DNA from: Bartonella kosoyi
Lineage (GTDB): Bacteria; Pseudomonadota; Alphaproteobacteria; Rhizobiales; Rhizobiaceae
Reading direction: 5' to 3'
Assembly (NCBI RefSeq): GCF_003606325.2
Contig: NZ_CP031843.2
Location: forward strand, 1,674,001 to 1,738,000
DNA length: 64,000 bases
The notes beneath the pieces are model-generated. The model did not search any database. It was given only the letters and a program-made list of their open reading frames with translations, and had not been told where the DNA came from. This document shows positions 53,779 to 62,418 of the stretch, in pieces. Both the position numbers and the translations under genes were made by a program. Positions within the stretch are counted from its first letter, which is position 1. Every line of letters starts with the position of its first letter.

Positions 53779-54090
53779 TTAAACGTGTGGAACCGGTCGT
53801 TCAAGAGGTTGTACAGCCAAACGCAACCCCATGGTATGCAGTAACGCATTTAGGCTACGGAACTCTGGATTGCCTTTTTCTGAAAGTGTACGATAAAGTT
53901 GCGTAGGATTCAATTTGGCTGCTTTGGCTACAGCTTGAACACCACCATAGGCTTTTGCCATTTGACGAAGTGTTACAAGCAGTTCCCCCTGGTCACCATC
54001 TGCTAGGATTGCATCAAGGGTCGCTGCTGCTACTTCAGGGTCATTATGGAATATTTCTGCCATTGCATCATCATGGCTACGATCTTTCAT
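53779..54090 (-). CDS. Addiction-module antidote (HTH, HigA-like)
   Basis: The 103-residue protein (HNDPEVAAATLDAILADGDQ, GVQAVAKAAKLNPTQLYRTL, GNPEFRSLNALLHTMGLRL) matches the small HTH antidote family paired with RelE/HigB-like toxins. It lies 11 bp after the toxin gene in toxin-first order. Confidence 0.88.
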   Translation of the reverse strand: MKDRSHDDAMAEIFHNDPEVAAATLDAILADGDQGELLVTLRQMAKAYGGVQAVAKAAKLNPTQLYRTLSEKGNPEFRSLNALLHTMGLRLAVQPLERPVPHV

Positions 54091-54101
54091 CTTTGCACTC
54101 C

Positions 54102-54425
54102 TTAATCTTCACGGTTTTGCCAATCGTACCAACAAGCACATGCACGAGTGATATCGGTGTTTTGTGTTTTTTTGGTACCACCGCATAATAACAATAATAC
54201 AGTCTTTCCAGACTGAGCATAATAAATTCGGTAACCAGGACCAATATTCATACGCAGTTCATAGACACCATCACGAAGCGGCTTGAAATCGCCAAAATTT
54301 CCTTGCTCTAAACGATTAAGACGGCGAATAATTGCAGTTTTAGCCTGCACATCACGGAGCTTTCGCAGCCAATCAGCTATCAAGTCTTTGCCATCAGAGG
54401 TAAGGTAGTGACGTATTTCAAACAT
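54102..54425 (-). CDS. RelE/HigB-like toxin of the addiction module
   Basis: The 107-residue protein (FEIRHYLTSDGKDLIADWL, KTAIIRRLNRLEQGNFGDFK, GVYELRMNIGPGYRIYYAQ, LLLLCGGTKKTQ) has the conserved RelE-type strand set of this subfamily (ELRxxxGPGYRxYY). It is predicted to be an mRNA-cleaving or translation-blocking toxin. It is intact, with its antidote directly downstream. Confidence 0.9.
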   Translation of the reverse strand: MFEIRHYLTSDGKDLIADWLRKLRDVQAKTAIIRRLNRLEQGNFGDFKPLRDGVYELRMNIGPGYRIYYAQSGKTVLLLLCGGTKKTQNTDITRACACWYDWQNRED

Positions 54426-54430
54426 AATGC

Positions 54431-54452
54431 ATATTCGTTTATAAACGAATAT
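54431..54452 (-). promoter_or_regulatory. Operator palindrome of the addiction module
   Basis: Perfect 22-bp palindrome with arm ATATTCGTTTA, 5 bp upstream of the toxin ATG. It is the probable antidote binding site over the promoter. Confidence 0.75.
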
Positions 54453-54493
54453 TTGTCAAGAGCGAAAGAAATTTATTTTTAGATTTTCAATCT

Positions 54494-54518
54494 GCCCCGC
54501 CTTGTGTGGGGCTTTTTT
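54494..54518 (+). terminator. Hairpin terminator/attenuator directly before the lysozyme gene
   Basis: GCCCC and GGGGC form a stem around a 9-nt loop, followed by six T. The lysozyme ribosome site GGAGAAG begins 3 bp later. Because it sits just upstream of the ORF, it may limit read-through into the lysis genes. Confidence 0.75.
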
Positions 54519-54530
54519 ATGGAGAAGCAT

Positions 54531-55193
54531 ATGCGAAAAATATCACCAGAAGGGCTAGCACTGATTAAACAATGGGAAGGCTTGCGTTTGAATGCCTATA
54601 AAGATGCCATTGGGGTATGGACCATTGGTTATGGACATACAAACAATGCTGGAAAACCTTTTGTTCATAAAGGCATGGCAATCACTGAAAAACAAGCTGA
54701 AGAACTTCTTTGCCAAGATTTAAGACAATTTGAGAATGCTGTTGAACGCGCTGTTACGGTTTCATTAACAGATGAACAATTCGCAGCTTTGGTTTCCTTT
54801 TGCTATAATGTAGGAACAACAGCTTTTTGCAATTCGACCCTATTAAAAAAACTCAATAACGGTGAATATGAAGCAATTCCAACCGAATTACAGAAATGGA
54901 CTAAAGGCGGTGGTAAACGCTTGCAAGGTCTTGTACACCGACGTGCAGCTGAAGCAGGCTTATGGGCGAAAGGTGCTTTTGTTTCCTCGAATTACCAAAC
55001 CGTAGAAACGCAAGCGCAAACCGGGATTTTCAAAGCCGAAGCTCTTGCTCCAATCATTGGTTCTTTTTCTGGGCTTGGAGGCTTATTAGCAGGCAATGGT
55101 CCAGTGCAATGGGCGCTCGCCACTATCATGGTTTTAGCCGCAGGTGTTGGTCTTTTCTTTGTTGCTAAACGTTTTCAGGAACACCGTTTATGA
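54531..55193 (+). CDS. Phage endolysin (lysozyme, glycoside hydrolase family 24) with C-terminal membrane segment
   Basis: The 220-residue protein starts at ATG 54531 behind GGAGAAGCAT. The T4-type catalytic triad is visible: Glu in QWEGLRL, Asp nine residues on in AYKDAIG, Thr six further in VWTIGYGHT. The enzyme cleaves peptidoglycan glycan strands. Residues about 165-210 carry a linker and a hydrophobic helix (WALATIMVLAAGVGLFFVA), unusual for a soluble endolysin. It could anchor the enzyme, like an inverted signal-anchor. It overlaps the next gene by 4 nt. Confidence 0.92.
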   Translation: MRKISPEGLALIKQWEGLRLNAYKDAIGVWTIGYGHTNNAGKPFVHKGMAITEKQAEELLCQDLRQFENAVERAVTVSLTDEQFAALVSFCYNVGTTAFCNSTLLKKLNNGEYEAIPTELQKWTKGGGKRLQGLVHRRAAEAGLWAKGAFVSSNYQTVETQAQTGIFKAEALAPIIGSFSGLGGLLAGNGPVQWALATIMVLAAGVGLFFVAKRFQEHRL

Positions 55194-55417
55194 TCTTATG
55201 GATGAAAAGAAATCTACTATTAACAGGCGCGGCTCTAGCCGCTTTTTTTATAGCTTTGGCAAAAGCTTTCACCCTTGGGAAAAAGGCAGAACAGCAAAAG
55301 CAAACAGAAAAAACCTTAAAGGCAGCAACAACACGGCTGGAGGTGGAAAATGAAGTTAATCAGAAAAGTGATGCTGATGTGCGTGCTGCTCTCTCTCGCT
55401 GGTTGCGTAACAAATAA
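55190..55417 (+). CDS. Putative inner-membrane spanin-like protein
   Basis: The 75-residue protein has one N-terminal membrane helix (LLLTGAALAAFFIALAKAF) and a charged, likely coiled-coil C-terminal part (KKAEQQKQTEKTLKAATTRL). This is the architecture of phage i-spanins (Rz). A lipoprotein-encoding ORF overlaps its 3' end in another frame, as Rz1 overlaps Rz. No sequence family match is recognised; the assignment is by architecture and context. Confidence 0.6.
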   Translation: MILWMKRNLLLTGAALAAFFIALAKAFTLGKKAEQQKQTEKTLKAATTRLEVENEVNQKSDADVRAALSRWLRNK

Positions 55418-55553
55418 GTATGTCTCTTGTGTTGGTTGGTTACCAATTTATTTAGAGAGAAAAGATGTCAACGTCATCAGTTCGAGCTTAGCAAGAGAGA
55501 TCTTAAAGCATAACAAGCAGGGCGAACGTGTATGTGGGTGGAAACATGGCTAG
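55350..55553 (+). CDS. Putative small lipoprotein (o-spanin/Rz1-like), overlapping frame
   Basis: The 67-residue protein has a signal peptide and lipobox (CVLLSLAGC, lipid Cys at residue 19). It starts inside the upstream gene in a different frame, preceded by GGAGGTGGAAA, a strong ribosome site. This nested arrangement is typical of Rz/Rz1 spanins that fuse inner and outer membranes at lysis. The mature part (about 48 residues) is not Pro-rich, unlike lambda Rz1. Confidence 0.65.
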   Translation: MKLIRKVMLMCVLLSLAGCVTNKYVSCVGWLPIYLERKDVNVISSSLAREILKHNKQGERVCGWKHG

Positions 55554-55758
55554 GAAAAGAACACAAGACGATATAGAGCTTACAGAAGGAGAAAAAGAAA
55601 TCCTTCAAGAAATCATCATGACCTACAAAAGTATAAAAGTGATGTCACGTTATACGAAATGGATTGTACTCATTATACTCTTATTAGCACTTGATTTTTC
55701 ACGTCTTATAGATGCTGTAGAAAATATTTTTACACAAAAACCAAATATCCGACTCTAA
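55546..55758 (+). CDS. Small single-span membrane protein, possible holin-class gene
   Basis: The 70-residue protein starts at ATG 55546 (after GGGTGGAAAC), overlapping the lipoprotein stop by 8 nt. It has a charged N-terminus (ARKRTQDDIELTEGEKEIL) and one membrane helix (WIVLIILLLALDF), then a short tail. Its place in the lysis cassette suggests a holin or regulator. No family is recognised. Confidence 0.6.
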   Translation: MARKRTQDDIELTEGEKEILQEIIMTYKSIKVMSRYTKWIVLIILLLALDFSRLIDAVENIFTQKPNIRL

Positions 55759-55888
55759 ATACACTCTGAAACATGCAAAACTGTTTAGCAAATAAATTAT
55801 CAATTTAGCACGTCTCAAAGATGCGAGAGATAATGTCGTTTTACACATCTCAAACAGTGGTTTTCAAAACATTAACAATTTGATCCCC

Positions 55889-57064
55889 TTAGGTCGCTCC
55901 TGTTATAAATGCAGCCCACTGTTCCATAAGGGTATGTCGTTGTTCTAAAAAATCTGTCCGCATATAAGCTTTTGTCACTGAACTCCCAACGGAATGCGCA
56001 AGAACAGTTTCTGCAATCTCAAATGGTGTTGACGTTGTTTCTGCTATCCAGTCACGAAGACTAGATCTGAAACCATGGGGTCTATAATCAAAACCTTTGT
56101 CTTTCATGAATTTAGAAAGTGTTACATCAGATATAGGCTTTCCAGAACTCCCAGCAAACAAAAAACCATTTTTTTCAAAGGGGAGAGATTTTTCAATCAC
56201 TTTTAAAGCTTCATCACTCAATGGCACGCGAAAATCTGAAACCTTTCCTACAATGCCCTTCATATTTTCTTTGGGTATCGTCCATGTATTTTTATCAATT
56301 TGTTCGAGACGCAAATAGCGCAATGGATACGACCGTACTCCAGTCAAAATAAGCAACTTCAGTGCTAAATTTGAAAGAATCTTATCATCCAAGCTTTGAT
56401 AAAAAGCCGGAACTTCCTGCCATGGCATAGCAGGAATATTTTGAACATTTTGAATAAATTTTCCCAATAAAGCTTTTGCTTTTGGTACCAATTGCATGTC
56501 CACATCTATACCACGTGCTGCGGCATGTTTTATAGCAATATTCAAACGTGATAAAGCCTTGCTCGCTGTTTCATTTTTTGTTTTCCAAATAGGCAACAAA
56601 CACTCTTTTATATCAAATTGCGTTAATTCAGTAATTGCTATATCCCCAAGTTTAGGAAAAACATGCAATGTAAGAGGTGCTAACCACCTTGCTGCTTTAC
56701 CTTCATTTTTCAATTCGCTTTTTTTAGCTTCAAAAGCACTTAAAACTATTTTTTGTAAAGAAATACTATCAACTGCCTGCCGTAATTTTTCATTTTTCCT
56801 TTTACGAATCGGGTCAATACCTTGGTGCAAAAGGTCACGGCAAGCTGTAGCTTTAAGCCTCGCTTCTTTCAAAGATACAACGCTACAAGAGCCTAATCCC
56901 ATTTCACGACGTTTTTTATTGAAATCAAATCGAAAAATCCAACGCCCTTGATTTTGGGCTGTTTTGATAAGCCATAGCCCAGCTCCATCAGCATATTTTC
57001 CTTTAGATAGATTTTTTACAGATAAGACAGACAGTCTATCACGTGTTCTCGTTCTGCTAACCAC
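55889..57064 (-). CDS. Prophage tyrosine integrase (DUF4102 type)
   Basis: The 391-residue protein has an arm-binding domain (GKYADGAGLWLIKT, RREMGLGSCSVVSLKEARL) and catalytic motifs: Arg in LTGVRSYPLRYL, HGFRSSLRDW, LAHSVGS and the Tyr in KAYMRTDFLEQRH. It is clearly divergent from the element integrases. It lies at the right edge of the prophage, facing inwards, so the prophage attachment site should be near 57065-57600. It appears intact. Confidence 0.92.
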   Translation of the reverse strand: MVSRTRTRDRLSVLSVKNLSKGKYADGAGLWLIKTAQNQGRWIFRFDFNKKRREMGLGSCSVVSLKEARLKATACRDLLHQGIDPIRKRKNEKLRQAVDSISLQKIVLSAFEAKKSELKNEGKAARWLAPLTLHVFPKLGDIAITELTQFDIKECLLPIWKTKNETASKALSRLNIAIKHAAARGIDVDMQLVPKAKALLGKFIQNVQNIPAMPWQEVPAFYQSLDDKILSNLALKLLILTGVRSYPLRYLRLEQIDKNTWTIPKENMKGIVGKVSDFRVPLSDEALKVIEKSLPFEKNGFLFAGSSGKPISDVTLSKFMKDKGFDYRPHGFRSSLRDWIAETTSTPFEIAETVLAHSVGSSVTKAYMRTDFLEQRHTLMEQWAAFITGAT

Positions 57065-57612
57065 CTTCTAAACCACCTTTTAAAAACCACCTTCTGAACC
57101 ACCTTTTGAATCGCACTTGGAGCGATTTCATTTGATAGCAAGATTATATACAAAAGGCAATTTTATAAATAAAATAAAATAAAAACAGTTAGTTATAAAT
57201 ATAGAAAAAAGTAAAACGCGCAATCAGGTGATAGCGTAGAGAATTCTAAATAAAGAAAAAATAGGTGCACGCCGTCCGCACCATTTTATGCCTTTTTTGT
57301 TTTCTCATCATTTGGGTAGAAAACGCTTTTTAAGCAACGCTATAACGATTATCAAATGAAACTGTCATAATGCGAAGAGCGAAGCGTCCCTTCTTTGCAC
57401 ACAAATATTTTAGCTATACCTTATGAATCAAAGCAACTTCATTCTTAATAATTAAGAATCTGAGTAATGCTTCCTTACCTCCTCATCGTCACTCAAAATC
57501 AAAGATCTCTTTCTTTTCCATGAAAGAGATTTACCATGCATAAAATTTCAAAAAATAAAGGCCCTATCAAAGACAGGACCTCTTAGACTTGAGCTTCTTT
57601 ATTTCCAAAAAA
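57065..57612. other. Non-coding region at the right edge of the prophage
   Basis: No gene is seen. A hairpin GGTGC-acgccgtcc-GCACC (about 57274-57292) is followed by a T-rich stretch and may be a terminator. No tRNA-like sequence or clear attachment repeat was found. The terminator of the next gene lies at 57552-57581. Confidence 0.5.
57552..57581 (-). terminator. Hairpin terminator of the haemin-binding porin gene
   Basis: On minus, AGGTCCTGTC and GATAGGGCCT pair over 10 bp (two G-U), followed by TTTATTTT, about 30 bp after the stop. Confidence 0.8.
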
Positions 57613-58539
57613 CTAGAATTTATAAGCTATTCCTGCACGGAAATCATTCGTCTTATATTTAATTTCAATTTCGTCTTTAAATTTCTTTTTACCAAAATCT
57701 GAATAACGATATTCCGCACGTACAACAAGATTATCTGTCATCGCAAAATCAACACCACCACCAAGAGTATAACCAACCATCGTTTTTGTCACATCCGATG
57801 TCTTATTAAAGGATTCATCTCCTGTAATGACTGTCGACAAAACATCTTGAAATTGTCCATAGGCGATACCACCTGCAATATAAGGCATCACACGATGAGC
57901 AGATAACCCTAAACGCACCCGTGTCGCACCCGTCCATTTTTGTTTGAATGTATGATTAAAAGTTAAACTATTTTTTTCTTCTTTATTCTCTGGATCAGAT
58001 CGAGAAAAGCCTCGCCCCTGTAGTTTTGCCCTTTTCAAACTTTTCTCTTCTGTACCTTCAGTTCCTTCAGTGCTCGATCCACCAGCCTCAGTTCCTTCAG
58101 TGCCAGACCCACTAGTAGATTCTTCAGTATGGATGAAAGTTTTTGTATCCTTTTTTTCCGTTAAAAGGATATCCGTATCAAGCCCAACAATCAAATTATT
58201 ACCAAGATCAAAATTAACACCCGCATACAAACCACCTACAAACCCAGAAAGCTCAGGCTTATATTGTTTCTCAAGGGGCACCCATGGCTTATTTTTACTC
58301 TCCTCATCAGGATAGAGAGGAGTATCAACATCACGCGTTGTTCCAGAAATTTTACTTGAAAAGCCACCAATTTGACCTCCAAAATAAAAACCCGCCCAAG
58401 AAAAGGGTGAAGAAGCAACAACTTCTGAAACAACATGTACTGGATGTACTGGCTCTTCTGGCGCCACCACATCAGCAGCCTGTACGATAGAAGGTGAAAT
58501 AAAAGAAAAAATAGATGCTGTTAGAAATTTCGTATTCAT
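57613..58539 (-). CDS. Haemin-binding/Omp31-type outer-membrane porin (Hbp family)
   Basis: The 308-residue protein starts at ATG 58539 (after GGGGTATAATTTT); an ATG five codons upstream is less likely. The signal peptide is residues 1-21 (SFISPSIVQA). The mature protein has the family N-terminus (SPFSWAGFYFGGQIGGFSSK), alternating beta-strands (GFVGGLYAGVNFDLGNN, VRAEYRYSDFGKKKF) and a terminal GIAYKF. Bartonella Hbp proteins bind haemin at the surface and are regulated by iron or haem. A low-complexity Ser/Gly/Thr/Glu insertion (about 148-172) lies in a predicted surface loop and is probably variable. Confidence 0.9.
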   Translation of the reverse strand: MNTKFLTASIFSFISPSIVQAADVVAPEEPVHPVHVVSEVVASSPFSWAGFYFGGQIGGFSSKISGTTRDVDTPLYPDEESKNKPWVPLEKQYKPELSGFVGGLYAGVNFDLGNNLIVGLDTDILLTEKKDTKTFIHTEESTSGSGTEGTEAGGSSTEGTEGTEEKSLKRAKLQGRGFSRSDPENKEEKNSLTFNHTFKQKWTGATRVRLGLSAHRVMPYIAGGIAYGQFQDVLSTVITGDESFNKTSDVTKTMVGYTLGGGVDFAMTDNLVVRAEYRYSDFGKKKFKDEIEIKYKTNDFRAGIAYKF

Positions 58540-59120
58540 AAAATTATACCCCATTGCTAAATTTAAATATAATCAAAAATCACATTTAGAAAAACAAAGT
58601 TTTATAAAATATTATACCAAAAAATCGCATTTACTCCTTTATAGTTACATTTAAAATAATCACTATATAAATACATCATTACATCAAAATTGAAGTTTAG
58701 CAAATAAATTTTAATAAATTTAAAAATATTAGAATTTAAATACTTAAAATTATAAATATTTAATAAAAGTATCTATTATATATTTTAAAATGAAAAATAT
58801 AAAACATTTTGGATTAAAATTATCTCACTAAAAAATACAAAAAAAGAATATTTTATGTCTCTTTTAATGAGATAAACTATTAAAATTGCTAAAAAATGAT
58901 GAAACTATTTTTATAAAATAAATATTTATTAAAAGTATTATAAATATAACTCAATGTTTTATATCAACAATATATAATGTAGATTGTCTCTATATAGGGT
59001 AAAAACTATCTTACACGAAACTCATCCCTTTTTTCCTATCATTTTTCAAAAGGTAATATGAAAAAGGTGCAAGTTTATTTCCTTCTAAAAATTGTTTCCA
59101 AACAAAAGTTTTCAATCATT
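58540..59120. other. AT-rich upstream region of the haemin-binding porin gene
   Basis: It is very AT-rich with no credible ORF. It probably holds the porin promoter and regulatory sites. I could not assign a specific haem/iron box. Confidence 0.4.
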
Positions 59121-59393
59121 TTATTTAAAAATTGCCCTTCCCCTACTAATTTCTATAGTATCATCTGCCTTTATTACAAAACGGTCTTTATTAGGAAAAG
59201 TGATAAAGCATCCCTTCATACAAATTGTTATTGTTTGATGCGTATTTAAAGAAAATTTTGAAGGTATACTTCCTTCGACAACGATGAGAGACTGTATCTT
59301 TAAATCAATATTCTTCACTGTTGCTGCAAAAGCCGTTATGGTAAAAATATTCAACAAAATACCTGTCATTAAAGTATAAATATATTTCAGCAT
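59121..59393 (-). CDS. Small exported protein coupled to the MscS channel gene
   Basis: The 90-residue protein has a signal peptide (residues 1-23, ending TITAFA). The mature part is basic/hydrophobic with two cysteines (TICMKGCFITFP) and ends EISRGRAIFK. The start overlaps the channel gene stop by 7 nt (ATGCTGA), and GAAGGA serves as ribosome site. No family is recognised. Confidence 0.7.
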   Translation of the reverse strand: MLKYIYTLMTGILLNIFTITAFAATVKNIDLKIQSLIVVEGSIPSKFSLNTHQTITICMKGCFITFPNKDRFVIKADDTIEISRGRAIFK

Positions 59394-61762
59394 TCTAAGA
59401 TTCCTTCCTCAGCAAAACGCTTATATAAGATAAATCGAAGAGTATTAATTACATGAGAAGGTGCGGTAATATTAGGTACATAAATAGCTAAATTAAAAGA
59501 AAAGCTCTTATTATCAAATGCCGTAAAACTCACCTGTGGGAGAGGATTTTTTAAAACACCTTCTGTCGAAGAAGCAATCTCTAATAAAATTTCAACAATA
59601 TGCTCTGGAGCAACCTTAGATGACACAGTCACCGGAATATCAATTCTTCCTATTTTATTGCGTCGTGTCCAATTACTAACGTTATTATTAATAAGGCTTG
59701 AATTGGGAATAATAATTGTTTTACGCTGAAGAGTCTCAAGTTCTGTTGCGCGTACACTAATACGCTTAACAACCCCCCCTACTGATCCGGACTCTATATA
59801 ATCTCCTATTTTAAATGGTCTTCCAACTAAAATAATAAGTCCAGAGACAAAGTTTTGAACAATATTCTGTAAACCAAAACCTATACCAAGTGAAAGGCCT
59901 CCAGCAATAAGAGCAAAATTTCTAAGATCCAAACCTGCCATTGATAATCCTGTCAAAGCAGACAGAACAACGCCTCCATAACTTATCACTGTTTTAATAG
60001 AATTACGGACACCAGAATCGAATTCTCCATGGTCCAACACTACATGATCTAACCAATCAATAAATCGGCGAATAAGGAACCAACAAACACCAAAAGAAAT
60101 AATTCCTGTGACAAGAGAAATCAAAGAAAGAGTCATATTTCCGATCTGAAAACCGCTCACCGATTGCCACAAAACTGCTTTAAAATCGGAATAGGAAAAT
60201 CCAAACTGTGCAGCGATTGGCATTGCACAAAATACAACAACAAAAAAATTGAGAAAAACGCTTAAAACAATTCCCAATTGATTCATTGTTTTTTCTTCTA
60301 AATGAAACCTCTGCATCAAAAAATGACCAACAGTTGTCTTCATAAATTGTCCTTTAGTTCCAATTGCTTGAGCGCTTTTTATTCCTAAATACATGAGAAC
60401 TAAAAATGCTCCACCAATCATAATTTGCTGCATAATAAAACGCGCGAGACCAACATAGCCTAAAAAATTCAACACAAAGAGCAATAATCCCAAGCCAATA
60501 AAAGGAATGCGTATATAAAATGGCCAAAAATACGCTTCTCTTTTCTCTCCTAGAAAAGACTGACGTCTAAAGCGCAAAGGGATAAATGCTATTATAAACA
60601 GCAATATCGCAACAAGAAAAACAGCAATAAAACTTTTAGCAATCGTCAGAGATAGAGGCGCTGAAATAATTTGATAAATACTATCAAAAACAGCATCAAA
60701 TGCCAAAACACCCCCTAAAGAAGTGAGTAAAATTACCAATTGATAAGCCGATGATGGTGCAACATTGAAAAGACGTATATGGGGCATATTTGATGATAAA
60801 AGAACAACTGCTAAGCGATTGATTAAAAAGACTAAAATGATTTGACAACCGATCGTATTAAAAACAGTTGTAAGCTTACCTGGATCTAAATTAAAATTAC
60901 GAAACAAAAACAAAACAAGATAAACGCAAAGAACACAGATAAGCGAAGGGAGGAGAACTGAAATAAAGGCGATCAATAAGCGTTGTAAATAGGATATTTC
61001 CTCATTAGACTTGGTAAAATGGCAATATACATGGACAAGAATCTTACGCGAAAAATATGAAAGTCCCAAAGTGATGAAAAGTGGAATCAAAAAGCAAAGA
61101 AAAAGCTGTAACGGCTTGAAATAAAAGATAAAACCACACCAAGAACTCAACAGCAAAAGAAAATCTGATGAAGCTTCTTTTGTTTTCTGGATAAGATGTT
61201 TAATCATCGGTATCGAAAATTCAAGCCTATCGGTCAGTGTGCGTTTAAAAAGCTCACGAGATTGAGAAATAGAAAGTTCAGCTATTCTATTTGTCGCCAA
61301 AAAAATTGCTTCAAAGCGAAGCATAATACGATTAATTTTAGCTTTTTGCTCTATCAAGTAAGCGTATTCCTTCACTGAACTTTTAAGTTTTTTTACATCA
61401 TGATTAAGCTCGGTTAATTGATCAAGAAGTGCATTAATCTCATTAAGAGGAGAACGCAAAACAAATGCTGCCTCGAGCGCACGTTCACTGATATCTTGTG
61501 CACGTAAGCGCAATTCTTCCAGAGCATGCTCATCTTCTAATTTTCTGTCAAAATCTCTTTTTAAAGTTTCAGTATTTTCTTCAAGATTCTCAATAATCAA
61601 CTGTTGTTTTTGAATAATTTCATCAACTGAATAAGAAGCTATTGTCTGTTCGACAATTGTATCGCGCGCGCCCTCATTTCCCCATGCACCAGAATTAAAA
61701 ACAACGATAATCCCCAAAAGAAGGAAAAGTATATGGGTATTTTTTCTACAAAATGAATACAT
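59387..61762 (-). CDS. MscS-family mechanosensitive channel (large, MscK/DUF3772-like architecture)
   Basis: The 791-residue protein has a signal peptide (about 1-28), a periplasmic coiled-coil region (about 40-190, rich in Glu/Leu heptads) and about 10 membrane helices (205-620). The MscS core follows: pore helix GIGFGLQNIVQNFVSGLIIL (about 640) and a beta-domain (RPFKIGDYIESGSVGGVV, IIIPNSSLINNNVSNW). A C-terminal cytoplasmic alpha/beta domain ends the protein. Such channels release solutes on hypo-osmotic shock. It forms an operon with the small exported protein downstream. Confidence 0.92.
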   Translation of the reverse strand: MYSFCRKNTHILFLLLGIIVVFNSGAWGNEGARDTIVEQTIASYSVDEIIQKQQLIIENLEENTETLKRDFDRKLEDEHALEELRLRAQDISERALEAAFVLRSPLNEINALLDQLTELNHDVKKLKSSVKEYAYLIEQKAKINRIMLRFEAIFLATNRIAELSISQSRELFKRTLTDRLEFSIPMIKHLIQKTKEASSDFLLLLSSWCGFIFYFKPLQLFLCFLIPLFITLGLSYFSRKILVHVYCHFTKSNEEISYLQRLLIAFISVLLPSLICVLCVYLVLFLFRNFNLDPGKLTTVFNTIGCQIILVFLINRLAVVLLSSNMPHIRLFNVAPSSAYQLVILLTSLGGVLAFDAVFDSIYQIISAPLSLTIAKSFIAVFLVAILLFIIAFIPLRFRRQSFLGEKREAYFWPFYIRIPFIGLGLLLFVLNFLGYVGLARFIMQQIMIGGAFLVLMYLGIKSAQAIGTKGQFMKTTVGHFLMQRFHLEEKTMNQLGIVLSVFLNFFVVVFCAMPIAAQFGFSYSDFKAVLWQSVSGFQIGNMTLSLISLVTGIISFGVCWFLIRRFIDWLDHVVLDHGEFDSGVRNSIKTVISYGGVVLSALTGLSMAGLDLRNFALIAGGLSLGIGFGLQNIVQNFVSGLIILVGRPFKIGDYIESGSVGGVVKRISVRATELETLQRKTIIIPNSSLINNNVSNWTRRNKIGRIDIPVTVSSKVAPEHIVEILLEIASSTEGVLKNPLPQVSFTAFDNKSFSFNLAIYVPNITAPSHVINTLRFILYKRFAEEGILEC

Positions 61763-62418
61763 ATCTACCTTAGGTATACAAAAAGGATTTTATCAGCTCT
61801 TTTTAAATATAGTATAAGACAGATATTTTCAACTTTTGTAGAATAATCTTATAAAAGCTTTCCCTTATCCTATAATACTGATAATAAGAGAGAATAATTG
61901 TAAGCTGAACTTAATAAGATTAGAGAAGACACTCTCGCATGATTTTTTTGTACCTCTATTGCAAAAAAGAAAATTTGCTCCCATTGATGACTTGGATTTT
62001 TCTATCCAGTTTGGGTGTATTTTTGACAAGCAATCTAGGAACGCGTGCTTCTTTAATCAAACAATCAGACACCAGTAATATCATTAGGAATATTATTAAA
62101 ACGAATAGATTTGATTTACCCAACAAGTGTGTTCAATTGAAGGTACTAACAACTAAAACCCTAAAAATTGTAACATTCCATGCAGAATCTATTTTTATGA
62201 GGCCCTTTCAAAAAGTTCTAACGTTCGCTTTCTTGTTAATAAAAATTTCAGCTATTTATAAACGACTTCATAACGTCAAAACGCAATATTTTTCAAATAA
62301 ACGAGCTCCTCCCCATGAACACACCTAATCCTTTTCCTTGAATTTAAAACGATCATCTTACTTTACTCGTGCTTTTAACTTTGAATCACTGTTAGATTGC
62401 CTATTAGCGGAATATATC
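61763..62418. other. Intergenic region between the MscS gene and secD
   Basis: It contains a 129-codon open frame on plus (61939-62328) with a hydrophobic start and no recognisable family, ribosome site or codon character. I do not call it a gene. Promoters for the divergent mscS and secD genes should lie here. Confidence 0.5.

Larger units (their letters stand above)
26848..57064. mobile_element. P2-like prophage remnant with element 3 inside
   Basis: It contains toxin-antitoxin genes, antirepressor modules, a P2-order tail block (sheath, tube, gpE, tape measure, gpU, gpX, gpD), lysozyme, spanin-like genes and an integrase at the right side. Capsid, terminase, baseplate and most tail-fibre genes are absent, so it cannot make a phage on its own from this window. 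Element 1 limits it on the left. The outer attachment sites were not identified. Confidence 0.7.

Noticed and set aside
57260..57310. Possible tRNA end or attachment core near the prophage integrase
   Set aside because: The GGTGC/GCACC hairpin lacks tRNA features, and no second copy was found at the other side of the prophage.
61939..62328. 129-codon open frame between mscS and secD
   Set aside because: No recognisable family, poor codon character and no ribosome site. It is reported only as part of the intergenic region.
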